Positions 1 through 6,424 are shown, counted from the stretch's first letter. The stretch: 7,193 nt of DNA from Bifidobacterium breve (GCA_945869505.1 CAMBOZ010000061.1:1-7193), one strand, 5' to 3'. The notes: generated by a model from the sequence alone, not told the origin. Numbers and translations: made by a program.

Positions 1-66
1 TAGCTCAGTCGGTAGAGCAACGGACTTTTAATCCGTGGGTCGACGGTTCGAGCCCGTCTGGGCCCA
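1..66 (+). tRNA. tRNA-Lys (anticodon UUU), 5' end cut off by the window
   Basis: The visible part begins at tRNA position 8, so the 5' strand of the acceptor stem (7 nt) lies outside the window. The D stem pairs GCTC (3-6) with GAGC (15-18). The anticodon stem pairs 20-24 with 32-36 around a 7-nt loop at 25-31, with anticodon TTT at 27-29, which reads lysine AAA/AAG codons. The T arm has GACGG and CCGTC around the loop TTCGAGC. The 3' acceptor strand is TGGGCCC (59-65) with discriminator A66. The next bases are CTTT, so CCA is not encoded and must be added after transcription. Only 4 nt separate it from the stop codon of the convergent dcp gene. Confidence 0.95.
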
Positions 67-70
67 CTTT

Positions 71-2104
71 CTATAACAGACCACGTCGCTTCAAAAGCGG
101 CTCGATCTTTGAGTCACGTCCCCGGAAATTGCGGAACATCTGCATCGAATCAATCGATCCGCCGCGTCCCAATAACGTGTTTCTAAAGTGCTCACCGTTC
201 TTGCGCTGCAATCCGCCATTTTCTTTAAACCAATCGACGGTGTCGGCATCTAATACTTCTGACCAGATGTAGCCGTAGTAACCCGCTGAATACCCACCAG
301 CAAAGATGTGCGAGAAGTACGTGGAGCGGTAACGCGTAGGTACAGGAGCGAAATCAAGGCCATAGTCTTTTATCGCCTGGGTTTCAAAAGCTTCTACATC
401 GCTTACTTTTGCCGCTTCTTCAACTGTGAGTGAGTGCCACGCTAAATCTAGAATCGCAGCAGCTAAATAACTTGTAGTCGCATGCCCTTCATTGAAAGTA
501 GATGCTGCATTTAAATTGTCAATCCACTCTTGGGGGAGTTTCTCCCCGGTTTCGAAATGGCGCGCATAATTTTCTACGACCTCTGGCCACAAAATCCACA
601 TCTCATTTACCTGTGATGGGAATTCAACGAAGTCGCGCTGCACACTTGTTCCAGATACTCGTGGATATTTCACTTGCGATAGCAAACCGTGAAGCGTGTG
701 GCCAAACTCGTGAAAGAGAGTTGTAATTTGATCAAAAGTTAACAGCGTGGGTTTACCGGCTGGAGGCTTTGCAATATTTAGGTTATTTACAACAACGGGA
801 AGTTGGTTGAAGAGGAAGTTTTGGTTTACCAGGCTATTCATCCAAGCCCCACCACGCTTTGAATCGCGAGTGTAGAAATCACCGATGAAGAGCCCAAGCT
901 TTGAGCCATCTTCATTAAAGACATCAAAGGCGCGGGCTTCAGGATGGTAGGTAATTAAATCCGGACGTTCCTTAAAGGAAATTCCAAAGAGTTTATTGGC
1001 GGCGAAAAAGATGCCTTTTTCTAAGACTGATTCCAACTCAAAGTATGGACGCATTTTGCTGGTATCGATGTTGTACTTCTCAAGACGAACCTGCTCGGTA
1101 TAGAAACCCCAGTCCCAGCTTTCAATATCAGCACCTGCAGATTTCTTGAGGTCTTCTGCTTCCATTTTGGCATTGCGAACAGCGGCAGGCGCGATCTTTC
1201 TTAGCATCGCATTTACGTTGTCAGGATGTTCGGCTGTTTGAACGGCAATAACGTGCTCGGCATGCGTGTTATTGCCAAATAACTTAGCGCGCTCGGCACG
1301 CAACATAACCATCTTGAGCAGAACTGCCTTATTGTCATTTTCATTACCGCGGTTAGCTTTAACCAGCGAATCCTGCATAATTTTCTTGCGAAGCTTGCGA
1401 TTAGTTAGTGAATCAAGCACAGGGTTTCCGGAGAAATTCACCATTGCGATCAGCCATTTACCCTCGTGGCCGCGTTCTTTGGCAGCGGCAGCCGCTGTCG
1501 CGATTTCGTTTTCGCTCAAGCCGTCTAGCTCTTCAATACTTTCAACCAGAACAGCCAAGTCATTTGTATCAGTCAATACATTCTTAGCGAATTGGGTTGA
1601 TAGTTTAGAAAGCTCTTCATTTAGCTGCTTCAATCTTTCGCGTTCTGATTCAGATAGGTGAGCACCTGAATGGACGAGATCTTTGTAATAACGCTCTAAC
1701 AACCAAGCATCTTCATTGTTAAGCCCCAAAGATTCACGGTTTTCATATAAGGATTTAATGCGATTAAAGAGAACGGGATTTAACTGAATTGCATCCTGAT
1801 GCGCCGCAAGCTTAGGCGCTAATTCTTCTTCTATAGCATCTAAGGAATCACTGGTATCACTTGAAGATTTATTGAAAAACACTCTAAGCACACGCTTCAA
1901 CATCTGCCCACTTTTTTCCAGCGCAACAATTGTGTTCTCAAATGTTGCATCACCTGGAGTGTTCAGGATTTCCTGAACTTCCGCTAACTGTTGCGTGCAG
2001 CCTTCATAAAAGGCAGGAAGATAGTGCTCGTCTTTTATGAGAGCAAAAGGTGGAAGCTCGTATTCAAGGGTGCTTCTCTCGGCAAATGGGTTCGCAGTAG
2101 TCAT
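71..2104 (-). CDS. dcp: Peptidyl-dipeptidase Dcp (M3 family zinc metallopeptidase)
   Basis: A cytoplasmic zinc oligopeptidase that in known Dcp enzymes removes C-terminal dipeptides from short peptides, serving peptide turnover. The protein is 677 residues, close to E. coli Dcp. The active site HEFGH is at residues 465-469, with zinc ligands H465 and H469 and catalytic E466. The third ligand is predicted as E494 in DFVEFPSQ, 29 residues after H465. DFVEFPSQ and the following NEMW favour the Dcp branch over oligopeptidase A. The C-terminal substrate region has H599 and GYSAGYYGY (604-612), then LGRGGS and the usual RGLL end. No signal peptide or membrane segment is seen. ATG 2104 overlaps the cbiO stop as ATGA, and AGGG lies 8 nt upstream inside cbiO, so translation is probably coupled to it. 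The link to metal uptake is positional. Family membership is firm; Dcp versus another M3A subtype is fairly sure. Confidence 0.93.
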   Translation of the reverse strand: MTTANPFAERSTLEYELPPFALIKDEHYLPAFYEGCTQQLAEVQEILNTPGDATFENTIVALEKSGQMLKRVLRVFFNKSSSDTSDSLDAIEEELAPKLAAHQDAIQLNPVLFNRIKSLYENRESLGLNNEDAWLLERYYKDLVHSGAHLSESERERLKQLNEELSKLSTQFAKNVLTDTNDLAVLVESIEELDGLSENEIATAAAAAKERGHEGKWLIAMVNFSGNPVLDSLTNRKLRKKIMQDSLVKANRGNENDNKAVLLKMVMLRAERAKLFGNNTHAEHVIAVQTAEHPDNVNAMLRKIAPAAVRNAKMEAEDLKKSAGADIESWDWGFYTEQVRLEKYNIDTSKMRPYFELESVLEKGIFFAANKLFGISFKERPDLITYHPEARAFDVFNEDGSKLGLFIGDFYTRDSKRGGAWMNSLVNQNFLFNQLPVVVNNLNIAKPPAGKPTLLTFDQITTLFHEFGHTLHGLLSQVKYPRVSGTSVQRDFVEFPSQVNEMWILWPEVVENYARHFETGEKLPQEWIDNLNAASTFNEGHATTSYLAAAILDLAWHSLTVEEAAKVSDVEAFETQAIKDYGLDFAPVPTRYRSTYFSHIFAGGYSAGYYGYIWSEVLDADTVDWFKENGGLQRKNGEHFRNTLLGRGGSIDSMQMFRNFRGRDSKIEPLLKRRGLL

Positions 2105-2844
2105 AACACAAACCCTACAGGCAGCTCGAGACGGTGTGATTTCAATAGCGCCTTATCTTTCAGAATTGCATCAGTCTTGCCATCGGCGACGATTATTCCG
2201 CCCGAGAGAATCACTGAACGCTCGCAAAGTTCGTGCGCATAAGGCAAGTCGTGAGTAACCATCACGATTGTGATATCAAGTGAGCGCAAAATATCGGCTA
2301 ATTCACGCCGACTAGCTGGGTCTAAATTAGATGATGGTTCGTCGAGAATTAATATCTCCGGCTTCATCGCAAGGACGGTCGCAACCGCGACTCTGCGCCT
2401 TTGTCCAAAAGATAAGTGATGCGGTGGGCGATCGATAAAGTCGAGCATTCCAACTTGAGTTAGCGCCTGGGCTACTACTTTATTTAACTCTTCACCGCGC
2501 AAACCCATGTTGTAGGGGCCAAAGGCAACATCTTCTCCAACTGTTGGCATAAAGAGTTGATCATCTGGATCTTGAAAAACAATTCCTACCTTAGAGCGAA
2601 TTGCTTTAAGCGATTCTTTGTTTTTGCTGTCGACTAGCTGTCCAGAGATACGAACTTCACCCTGCATAGTCGGGTGTATTCCGTTCATGTGCATTACTAA
2701 AGTTGTCTTGCCGGCACCGTTTGGACCAAGAAGTGCCACTCGCTCGCCCTTTTGAATTGTTAAATTGACACCGAAGAGCGCTTGATTGCCATCGGGATAG
2801 GCAAATGCGAGTTCGGAGATTTGCAGACTCGGGGTGCTAGTCAT
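2101..2844 (-). CDS. cbiO: ECF transporter ATPase CbiO (Ni/Co importer)
   Basis: ATP-hydrolysing subunit of the nickel/cobalt ECF importer, working as a cytoplasmic dimer bound to CbiQ. With the start chosen here it has 247 residues. All ABC motifs are present: Walker A GPNGAGKTT (40-48), Q-loop Q91 in VFQDPDDQLF, signature LSFGQ (144-148, the F variant common in CbiO), Walker B ILILDE (164-169) with catalytic E169, and H-loop H198 in MVTHD. The frame is open further upstream to an ATG at 2919, but those 25 residues lie inside cbiQ and resemble no ABC N-terminus. MTSTPSLQISELAF is the usual beginning, and its ATG at 2844 sits 2 nt after the cbiQ stop. The Shine-Dalgarno match is weak, so coupling to cbiQ is likely. 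Its TGA overlaps the dcp ATG. Confidence 0.93.
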   Translation of the reverse strand: MTSTPSLQISELAFAYPDGNQALFGVNLTIQKGERVALLGPNGAGKTTLVMHMNGIHPTMQGEVRISGQLVDSKNKESLKAIRSKVGIVFQDPDDQLFMPTVGEDVAFGPYNMGLRGEELNKVVAQALTQVGMLDFIDRPPHHLSFGQRRRVAVATVLAMKPEILILDEPSSNLDPASRRELADILRSLDITIVMVTHDLPYAHELCERSVILSGGIIVADGKTDAILKDKALLKSHRLELPVGFVL

Positions 2845-2846
2845 AT

Positions 2847-3665
2847 TTACCAACCAATCATTAGAGCAATAAGTGAAGCAGTGAGAGCTAGAAATGGGAT
2901 GGAAAGCGCTGTTAACCATTGCCGCGCAGTTACAGATTGATTGTTTAAAGATGGGAGTACGCCATCAAAGCCACGCGAGAGCATGGCTAAGTGCACTCGC
3001 TCACCGCGTTCGTATGAACGGATAAAGAGCGCGGCCGCTGCTGTCGCTAAAACTTTCCAATGTTTGATTCCAGTTGCGACAAAACCACGTGATTCGCGGG
3101 CGACTTTCATCCGCTCCATTTCATCGCTAATCACATTGATGTAGCGCAACATAAATGAAGCGATCTGAACCATAATCGTAGGAAGTTTTAAAGTTTCTAG
3201 GCCGCGTAAAATTTCGCGCGCAGTTGTGGTCGTGGAGAGTATGACGGCTGCCAAAACGCCAAGTGTTCCTTTTACTACAATCGATGTTCCGGCCAGCAAA
3301 CCATCACGATAAAGTTCTAAACCGAGAAGAGAGAACTTTTCTCCTTCACCAAAAAACGGCATCAATATCGCGAAGAAGATAAATGGAATTTCAATCAAAG
3401 CGCGCTTAAAGAGAAGCAGAAGCGGAATTTTGCTCATCACCGCAGTGAAGATCAACAGGCTAAAGAAGGCGATAAACGCGGGCCAGCGGGTAATCGGAGT
3501 GGCTACGGAGACCGAAATAAAGGCTAGAACAGTCAAAATTTTGACGTGGGCAGCTAGGGAATGGGCTACCGAATGTCGATGTAAGTAAAGACGTTCTCCT
3601 ACATCGTGGCCGTGATGGTGGCCGTGACTATGTACGAGATCAAGGTCTGGGCTTTGAATTTTTAT
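2847..3665 (-). CDS. cbiQ: ECF transporter transmembrane protein CbiQ, His-rich N-terminus, probable ATA start
   Basis: Transmembrane coupling (T) component linking the metal-binding CbiM to the ATPases. Two cytoplasmic coupling motifs typical of CbiQ are visible: ARESRGF (about 189-195) and AMLSRGFDG (about 227-235). Hydrophobic segments lie at about 44-58, 62-78, 89-105, 127-143 and 250-272. The only in-frame ATG/GTG/TTG near the 5' end is TTG at 3536, but a start there would cut into the conserved KILTVLAF segment. The frame stays open upstream to a TAA at 3681-3683 and reads a typical actinobacterial CbiQ beginning with many histidines (H12, 14, 16, 17, 18, 20, 29, 31, 35, 40). I place the start at ATA 3665-3663, giving 272 residues and a 4-nt ATAA overlap with the upstream stop; GGCGGA lies 5 nt before it. 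ATT at 3659 or a frameshift from the upstream gene are alternatives. Identity is firm; the exact start is not. Confidence 0.8.
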   Translation of the reverse strand: MKIQSPDLDLVHSHGHHHGHDVGERLYLHRHSVAHSLAAHVKILTVLAFISVSVATPITRWPAFIAFFSLLIFTAVMSKIPLLLLFKRALIEIPFIFFAILMPFFGEGEKFSLLGLELYRDGLLAGTSIVVKGTLGVLAAVILSTTTTAREILRGLETLKLPTIMVQIASFMLRYINVISDEMERMKVARESRGFVATGIKHWKVLATAAAALFIRSYERGERVHLAMLSRGFDGVLPSLNNQSVTARQWLTALSIPFLALTASLIALMIGW

Positions 3666-3964
3666 TTTAATCCGCCAGGTTTACGACGGATCAAGAAAAA
3701 GAGTCCAGTAGAGATAGCGCCAGTAGCTATTACGCCGATCACTCCTGCGGCACCTGTTGAAAGGCGGGCGTTCTCAACGCCTTTAACACCGTAATCAGCG
3801 AGAGCGCCATCACTATTTGTATGCTCTTTTGCAGAATCTATAAATCCAATATCGCCAGCGACTTTCTCTAATCCATCTGGGCTAGATGAAGCATAGAAAG
3901 AAACGATGCCGGCTAGAAAGAGCGATGCGAGGAAACCCGAGATTAAAAATGTTTTCTGCTTCAT
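3662..3964 (-). CDS. PDGLE-domain small membrane protein (CbiN/NikN-like subunit)
   Basis: Small partner of CbiM in the Ni/Co ECF importer. In such systems the short two-helix subunit (CbiN, or a PDGLE-type protein) is needed for metal loading or uptake; its role here is inferred from context. The protein has 100 residues: a first membrane helix at about 6-26, the PDGLE motif at 29-33 directly after it (SSPDGLEKVAGDIGF), an extracytoplasmic loop, a second helix at about 71-92, and a basic cytoplasmic tail RRKPGGLK. This two-helix hairpin resembles CbiN, but PDGLE proteins form their own Pfam family, so no gene symbol is given. ATG 3964 shares its A with the cbiM TAA (TAATG). The 3' end probably overlaps the cbiQ start. 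Confidence 0.88.
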   Translation of the reverse strand: MKQKTFLISGFLASLFLAGIVSFYASSSPDGLEKVAGDIGFIDSAKEHTNSDGALADYGVKGVENARLSTGAAGVIGVIATGAISTGLFFLIRRKPGGLK

Positions 3965-4638
3965 TAATTAGCCCGAATTTCTAATTGAGAAACCTGATTT
4001 TTATATCCGTAAACTAAATCTGAACGGCTGGCGAGTACTGCACCGACGGCAAAGAAAGTGATTAGCGCTTCACCGATTCCGATAAGCAAGTGTGTACCAA
4101 GCATTGCGGTAAGAACCGCTGTTACTGAAAAAGTTGCGTTTGCACCAATTGCATATTGCAGAACGAAACCTGCCGCGGCAGCTGGCACAGAAAGCAGCGC
4201 AGCGATGGCTGCTGCAATACTGATTGAGATCTTCTTCTTCGGTGCTATCTTCTTAACCAATAGGAATACGCCGTAACCAAACCAGACTGCAACGATTGAC
4301 ATATTGAAAACACTTAAACCAAGTGCGCTTAACCCACCATCGGCAAATAAAAGCGCTTGCAAAATCAGAACGATTGTTATGGCAAGGGTTGCCGCGTATG
4401 GGCCGATCAAAACCGCAGCAAGGGCTGCGCCAAGTAGGTGACCACTGGTGCCTGCCGCCACCGGGAAGTTGAGCATCTGCACCGCAAAGATAAAGGTGGC
4501 AGTCAAACCTGCCAGAGGCGCGGTCTTTTCATCGAGTGAGGACTTCGCCCCACGAATAGAAAATGCCACACCTGCGGCAGCTACGACGGCGAAAGCGCCA
4601 GAGGTAGGAAGGTCAATGAACCCATCAGGGATATGCAT
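3964..4638 (-). CDS. cbiM: ECF transporter substrate-binding membrane protein CbiM/NikM
   Basis: Integral membrane S-component that binds Ni2+ or Co2+ for import. It has 224 residues and begins MHIPDGF, the hallmark N-terminus. In the solved NikM structure the metal is held by the Met1 amine, the His2 backbone and side chain, and His67; here His2 is present and a histidine sits exactly at 67 within NFPVAAGTSGHLLG. The second conserved block GTHLLIGIGEAL is at 181-192. Several hydrophobic helices cover most of the length. Because the N-terminal amine is a ligand, the start must be this ATG. There is no clear Shine-Dalgarno sequence, and a -10-like box ends 6 nt before the ATG, so a leaderless mRNA is likely. 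Nickel versus cobalt cannot be decided from the protein; the upstream palindrome favours a metal-responsive regulator and is compatible with nickel. Confidence 0.94.
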   Translation of the reverse strand: MHIPDGFIDLPTSGAFAVVAAAGVAFSIRGAKSSLDEKTAPLAGLTATFIFAVQMLNFPVAAGTSGHLLGAALAAVLIGPYAATLAITIVLILQALLFADGGLSALGLSVFNMSIVAVWFGYGVFLLVKKIAPKKKISISIAAAIAALLSVPAAAAGFVLQYAIGANATFSVTAVLTAMLGTHLLIGIGEALITFFAVGAVLASRSDLVYGYKNQVSQLEIRAN

Positions 4639-4644
4639 GGCTTG

Positions 4645-4650
4645 ATTTTA
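4645..4650 (-). promoter_or_regulatory. -10-like box of a leaderless cbiM promoter
   Basis: On the minus strand this reads TAAAAT, five of six matches to TATAAT, within GGTTAAAATC. It ends 6 nt before the cbiM ATG (4638), the spacing expected if transcription begins at the A of the start codon, as in leaderless genes of Actinobacteria. The -35 position falls inside the palindrome and has no good TTGACA match. Inferred by eye. Confidence 0.5.
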
Positions 4651-4652
4651 AC

Positions 4653-4677
4653 CCAGATGCAAATGATTCGCATCTGG
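4653..4677. promoter_or_regulatory. 25-bp palindrome, putative Fur-family (Nur/Zur-like) operator of the metal importer
   Basis: Arms CCAGATGC (4653-4660) and GCATCTGG (4670-4677) are perfect inverted repeats. The centre is G4665, and 11 of 12 base pairs are symmetric; only 4661/4669 mismatches. The 15-bp core at 4658-4672 (TGCAAATGATTCGCA) resembles actinobacterial Fur-family boxes: it matches 12 of 15 positions of the Zur-type TGAAAATGATTTTCA as I recall it, and it also fits a Nur-type TGCAA, 5 nt, TNGCA arrangement. It covers about -15 to -39 relative to the proposed cbiM start, so a bound repressor would block the promoter. Neither arm is followed by a T run, which argues against a terminator. 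Confidence 0.6.
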
Positions 4678-4764
4678 AAAATAGCCGAAAACGGTTAAGT
4701 CAGCGCTCCCGTAGATCCACTTTGGACTAATCTCAACTCAAGTGAAATAGATCTGGGGGTATCG

Positions 4765-5718
4765 ATGAGCGAAGATGATGGCCAAGACGAGCTCGTATCC
4801 GAGGAAATGCTCTGGGATCGAATACCGGAAGTAAATGGCGCAGAACGCGCAAATACTTATTACGAACTCTCCGCCCGAATCTTTGCTCGCGGTCAATATG
4901 ACGAAGCGCTCGCGCTCGCAGAAACCGCACGCGATATTTTCGCCGAACTCGGCGCAGCAGAATCCAGCGAAGGACTTGCACAGGCTTACTCTGCAATTGG
5001 TTACAACTTAAATCAGTTAAAGCGCATGGATGAAGCAGCATCTGCCATGAGTAAAGCGGTAGAAATTCTGCGCGAAAGTAAATCACCGCTTTCACTTGAA
5101 CTCGCCTGCACATTAGGTGAGTGGTGGTATGCCTCAAAGAATTTCGAAAAAGTCGTAGAGATTATGGATGAATGTGCACAAGAACATTTGGTTGATGGAA
5201 ACCAGGTTGGTGCGGCAAACGATCTGCATCTCCTGGGATGCGCTTATCGCGAATTAAAGAAATACGATTTAGCGATAACAACATTTAAAGAAGCGCGCTT
5301 GATTTTTAAGACCGAGAAAGAAGTCATACAGGTTGCTCGCTGCGATCAGAAAATTGCTTCTTGCTATGTCGAAATTGGCGATGGTGAAAAAGCGCTCGAA
5401 GCCGCACGTAAAGCGATCGATGTATTTGAAACTGGACATGACCACCGCCGCGAAACTTTCGCACTTCTTGAATACGGCAAAGCGGAAGTACTGATTGGCA
5501 AGCTAGAAGATGGCTTATCCACTTTAGATGGCGTATTACAGATAATTTCTGAGGATGAGCCAAAAGATTTTGAACTAATCGTTGATATCGAGATGCGGAT
5601 GTCAACGGTTCTGCGCAGCTTAGGACGTATGGATGAGGCGAATGAGATTGATCGACGCCTTATTGCAGTGCGTGAAGCGATGGAAGATGTGCCCGCTCCA
5701 ACTGATCTAGGTGACTAA
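4765..5718 (+). CDS. TPR-repeat protein of unknown function
   Basis: A 317-residue soluble, acidic protein built almost entirely of tetratricopeptide-like helical pairs. The recurring turn-plus-helix element (such as GQYDEALAL, KRMDEAASA, KKYDLAITT, GDGEKALEA, GRMDEANEI) recurs with its aromatic or hydrophobic residue at about 45, 88, 127, 167, 207, 247 and 289, a period near 40 rather than the canonical 34, implying lengthened helices. No catalytic motif, signal peptide or membrane segment is visible, so a protein-protein scaffold is the most that can be inferred. ATG 4765 follows GGGGG (4755-4759) with 5 nt between, a purine-rich but not classical ribosome-binding site. It is divergent from the metal importer operon and ends 4 nt from the convergent methyltransferase gene. 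I do not recognise a named family. Confidence 0.85.
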   Translation: MSEDDGQDELVSEEMLWDRIPEVNGAERANTYYELSARIFARGQYDEALALAETARDIFAELGAAESSEGLAQAYSAIGYNLNQLKRMDEAASAMSKAVEILRESKSPLSLELACTLGEWWYASKNFEKVVEIMDECAQEHLVDGNQVGAANDLHLLGCAYRELKKYDLAITTFKEARLIFKTEKEVIQVARCDQKIASCYVEIGDGEKALEAARKAIDVFETGHDHRRETFALLEYGKAEVLIGKLEDGLSTLDGVLQIISEDEPKDFELIVDIEMRMSTVLRSLGRMDEANEIDRRLIAVREAMEDVPAPTDLGD

Positions 5719-5722
5719 CCCA

Positions 5723-6373
5723 CTAGCTCAATCTTGGAAGGTGCTGCAACGCCCAGTGATACATCGCGATCGCTCCTGCAGCTGATGCATTCATAGAACG
5801 CGTAGATCCATATTGCTGAATTGCATATAAGACTTCGCAAGCGGCAATGCCTTCATCTGACATTCCCGCGCCTTCTTGGCCAAAAAGGAGCGCACAAGAT
5901 TCAGGCAGATCTGACCCTTCAAGTTGTTTAGATGATGGAACGTTATCTATTCCGATAATCGGCAAAATGTTTTCTTTGCACCAAGTTGAAAAATCGGCGA
6001 TTGTCGGGTGATGGATCACTCTCAGGTATTTATCAGTAACCATTGCACCGCGCTTATTCCAATCACGCTTTCCAACAATATGAACCGCAGAGACATTAAA
6101 TGCATTGGCAGTGCGGACGACAGATCCAATATTTAAATCATGCTGCCAATTCTCAATTGCTATATGTAATTTATGTCTCTTAGTGTCTAAATCAGCGACA
6201 ATCGCCTCGACTGACCAATATCTGTAATGATCTAGAACATTTCTGCGATCGCCATTTTCAAGCAATTCTGGATCAAACTGCGAGCCCGTTGGCCAAGGTT
6301 TCTCGTGGGGCCCGACTCCGACAACGGGAAAGAATTCTCCTGGTCCAATCGTGGCAGGTGTATTCATTTCCAT
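5723..6373 (-). CDS. TrmH/SpoU-family RNA 2'-O-methyltransferase
   Basis: SPOUT-class enzyme that methylates a ribose 2'-OH in tRNA or rRNA using S-adenosylmethionine. The 216 residues carry the three family motifs: motif 1 NIGSVVRTAN (81-90) with N81 and the catalytic-type R87; motif 2 LFGQEGAGM (163-171); motif 3 around 185-204, containing QQYGSTRSMNASAAG. Motifs 2 and 3 form the trefoil-knot cofactor site. The roughly 70-residue N-terminal part has no L30e-like substrate domain of the RlmB type. No substrate can be named: tRNA position 18 or an rRNA site are both possible. ATG 6373 is used; a second Met two codons later (6367) is an alternative. The ribosome-binding site is weak. The gene is divergent from the S13 carboxypeptidase and tail to tail with the TPR gene. 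Confidence 0.9.
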   Translation of the reverse strand: MEMNTPATIGPGEFFPVVGVGPHEKPWPTGSQFDPELLENGDRRNVLDHYRYWSVEAIVADLDTKRHKLHIAIENWQHDLNIGSVVRTANAFNVSAVHIVGKRDWNKRGAMVTDKYLRVIHHPTIADFSTWCKENILPIIGIDNVPSSKQLEGSDLPESCALLFGQEGAGMSDEGIAACEVLYAIQQYGSTRSMNASAAGAIAMYHWALQHLPRLS

Positions 6374-6388
6374 ATGCGCACTCTAAAC

Positions 6389-6418
6389 TTAATAACGGTC
6401 AAACGCTAGAAAGGTCAA
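6389..6418 (-). promoter_or_regulatory. Possible promoter of the TrmH-family gene
   Basis: On the minus strand, TTGACC (6418-6413) and TATTAA (6394-6389) are 18 nt apart, a fair sigma-70-type pair, within the 51-nt divergent intergenic region. A second TTGACC lies at 6402-6397. The -35-like box overlaps the purine stretch used by the divergent gene as its ribosome-binding site. Another -10-like box, TAGAGT, ends 6 nt before ATG 6373 and would give a leaderless transcript instead. Eye-based call only. Confidence 0.3.
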
Positions 6419-6424
6419 TCATTG

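Larger units (their letters stand above)
71..4638 (-). other. Five-gene operon: Ni/Co ECF importer plus M3 peptidase
   Basis: Five minus-strand genes follow one another without room for internal promoters or terminators. cbiM and the PDGLE gene share TAATG (1-nt overlap at 3964). The PDGLE gene and cbiQ probably overlap as ATAA (3665-3662). cbiQ and cbiO are 2 nt apart (2845-2846). cbiO and dcp overlap as ATGA (2104-2101). The order M, N-like, Q, O is that of group I ECF transporters for Ni2+ or Co2+. Transcription should begin just upstream of 4638, next to the palindrome at 4653-4677. Single-transcript expression is inferred from spacing only. Confidence 0.85.

Noticed and set aside
1266..1661. 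Plus-strand 131-residue reading frame inside dcp
   Set aside because: It lies antisense to a well-conserved M3 peptidase, has low-complexity Ser/Leu/Ala composition and no domain; it is a shadow frame.
2845..2919. Longer cbiO reading frame starting at ATG 2919 (272 residues)
   Set aside because: The extra 25 residues lie inside the cbiQ coding end and do not resemble an ABC ATPase start; ATG 2844 gives the usual N-terminus and lies directly after the cbiQ stop.
2847..3536. cbiQ starting at TTG 3536 (229 residues)
   Set aside because: It would remove the conserved segment before TVLAF and the His-rich tail, and leave 125 nt of apparently coding sequence unexplained between two otherwise overlapping genes.
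4653..4677. Palindrome as an intrinsic terminator
   Set aside because: No T run follows either arm on either strand, and it lies between two divergent genes where no transcript ends.
4639..4764. Cobalamin or NiCo riboswitch upstream of cbiM
   Set aside because: The region is short, the proposed transcript begins at the ATG, and I see no B12-box or four-way NiCo-type fold; the palindrome fits a protein operator better.
4733..5137. Minus-strand 134-residue reading frame over the TPR gene start
   Set aside because: Arg/Leu/His-rich composition typical of an antisense shadow, with no recognisable motif.
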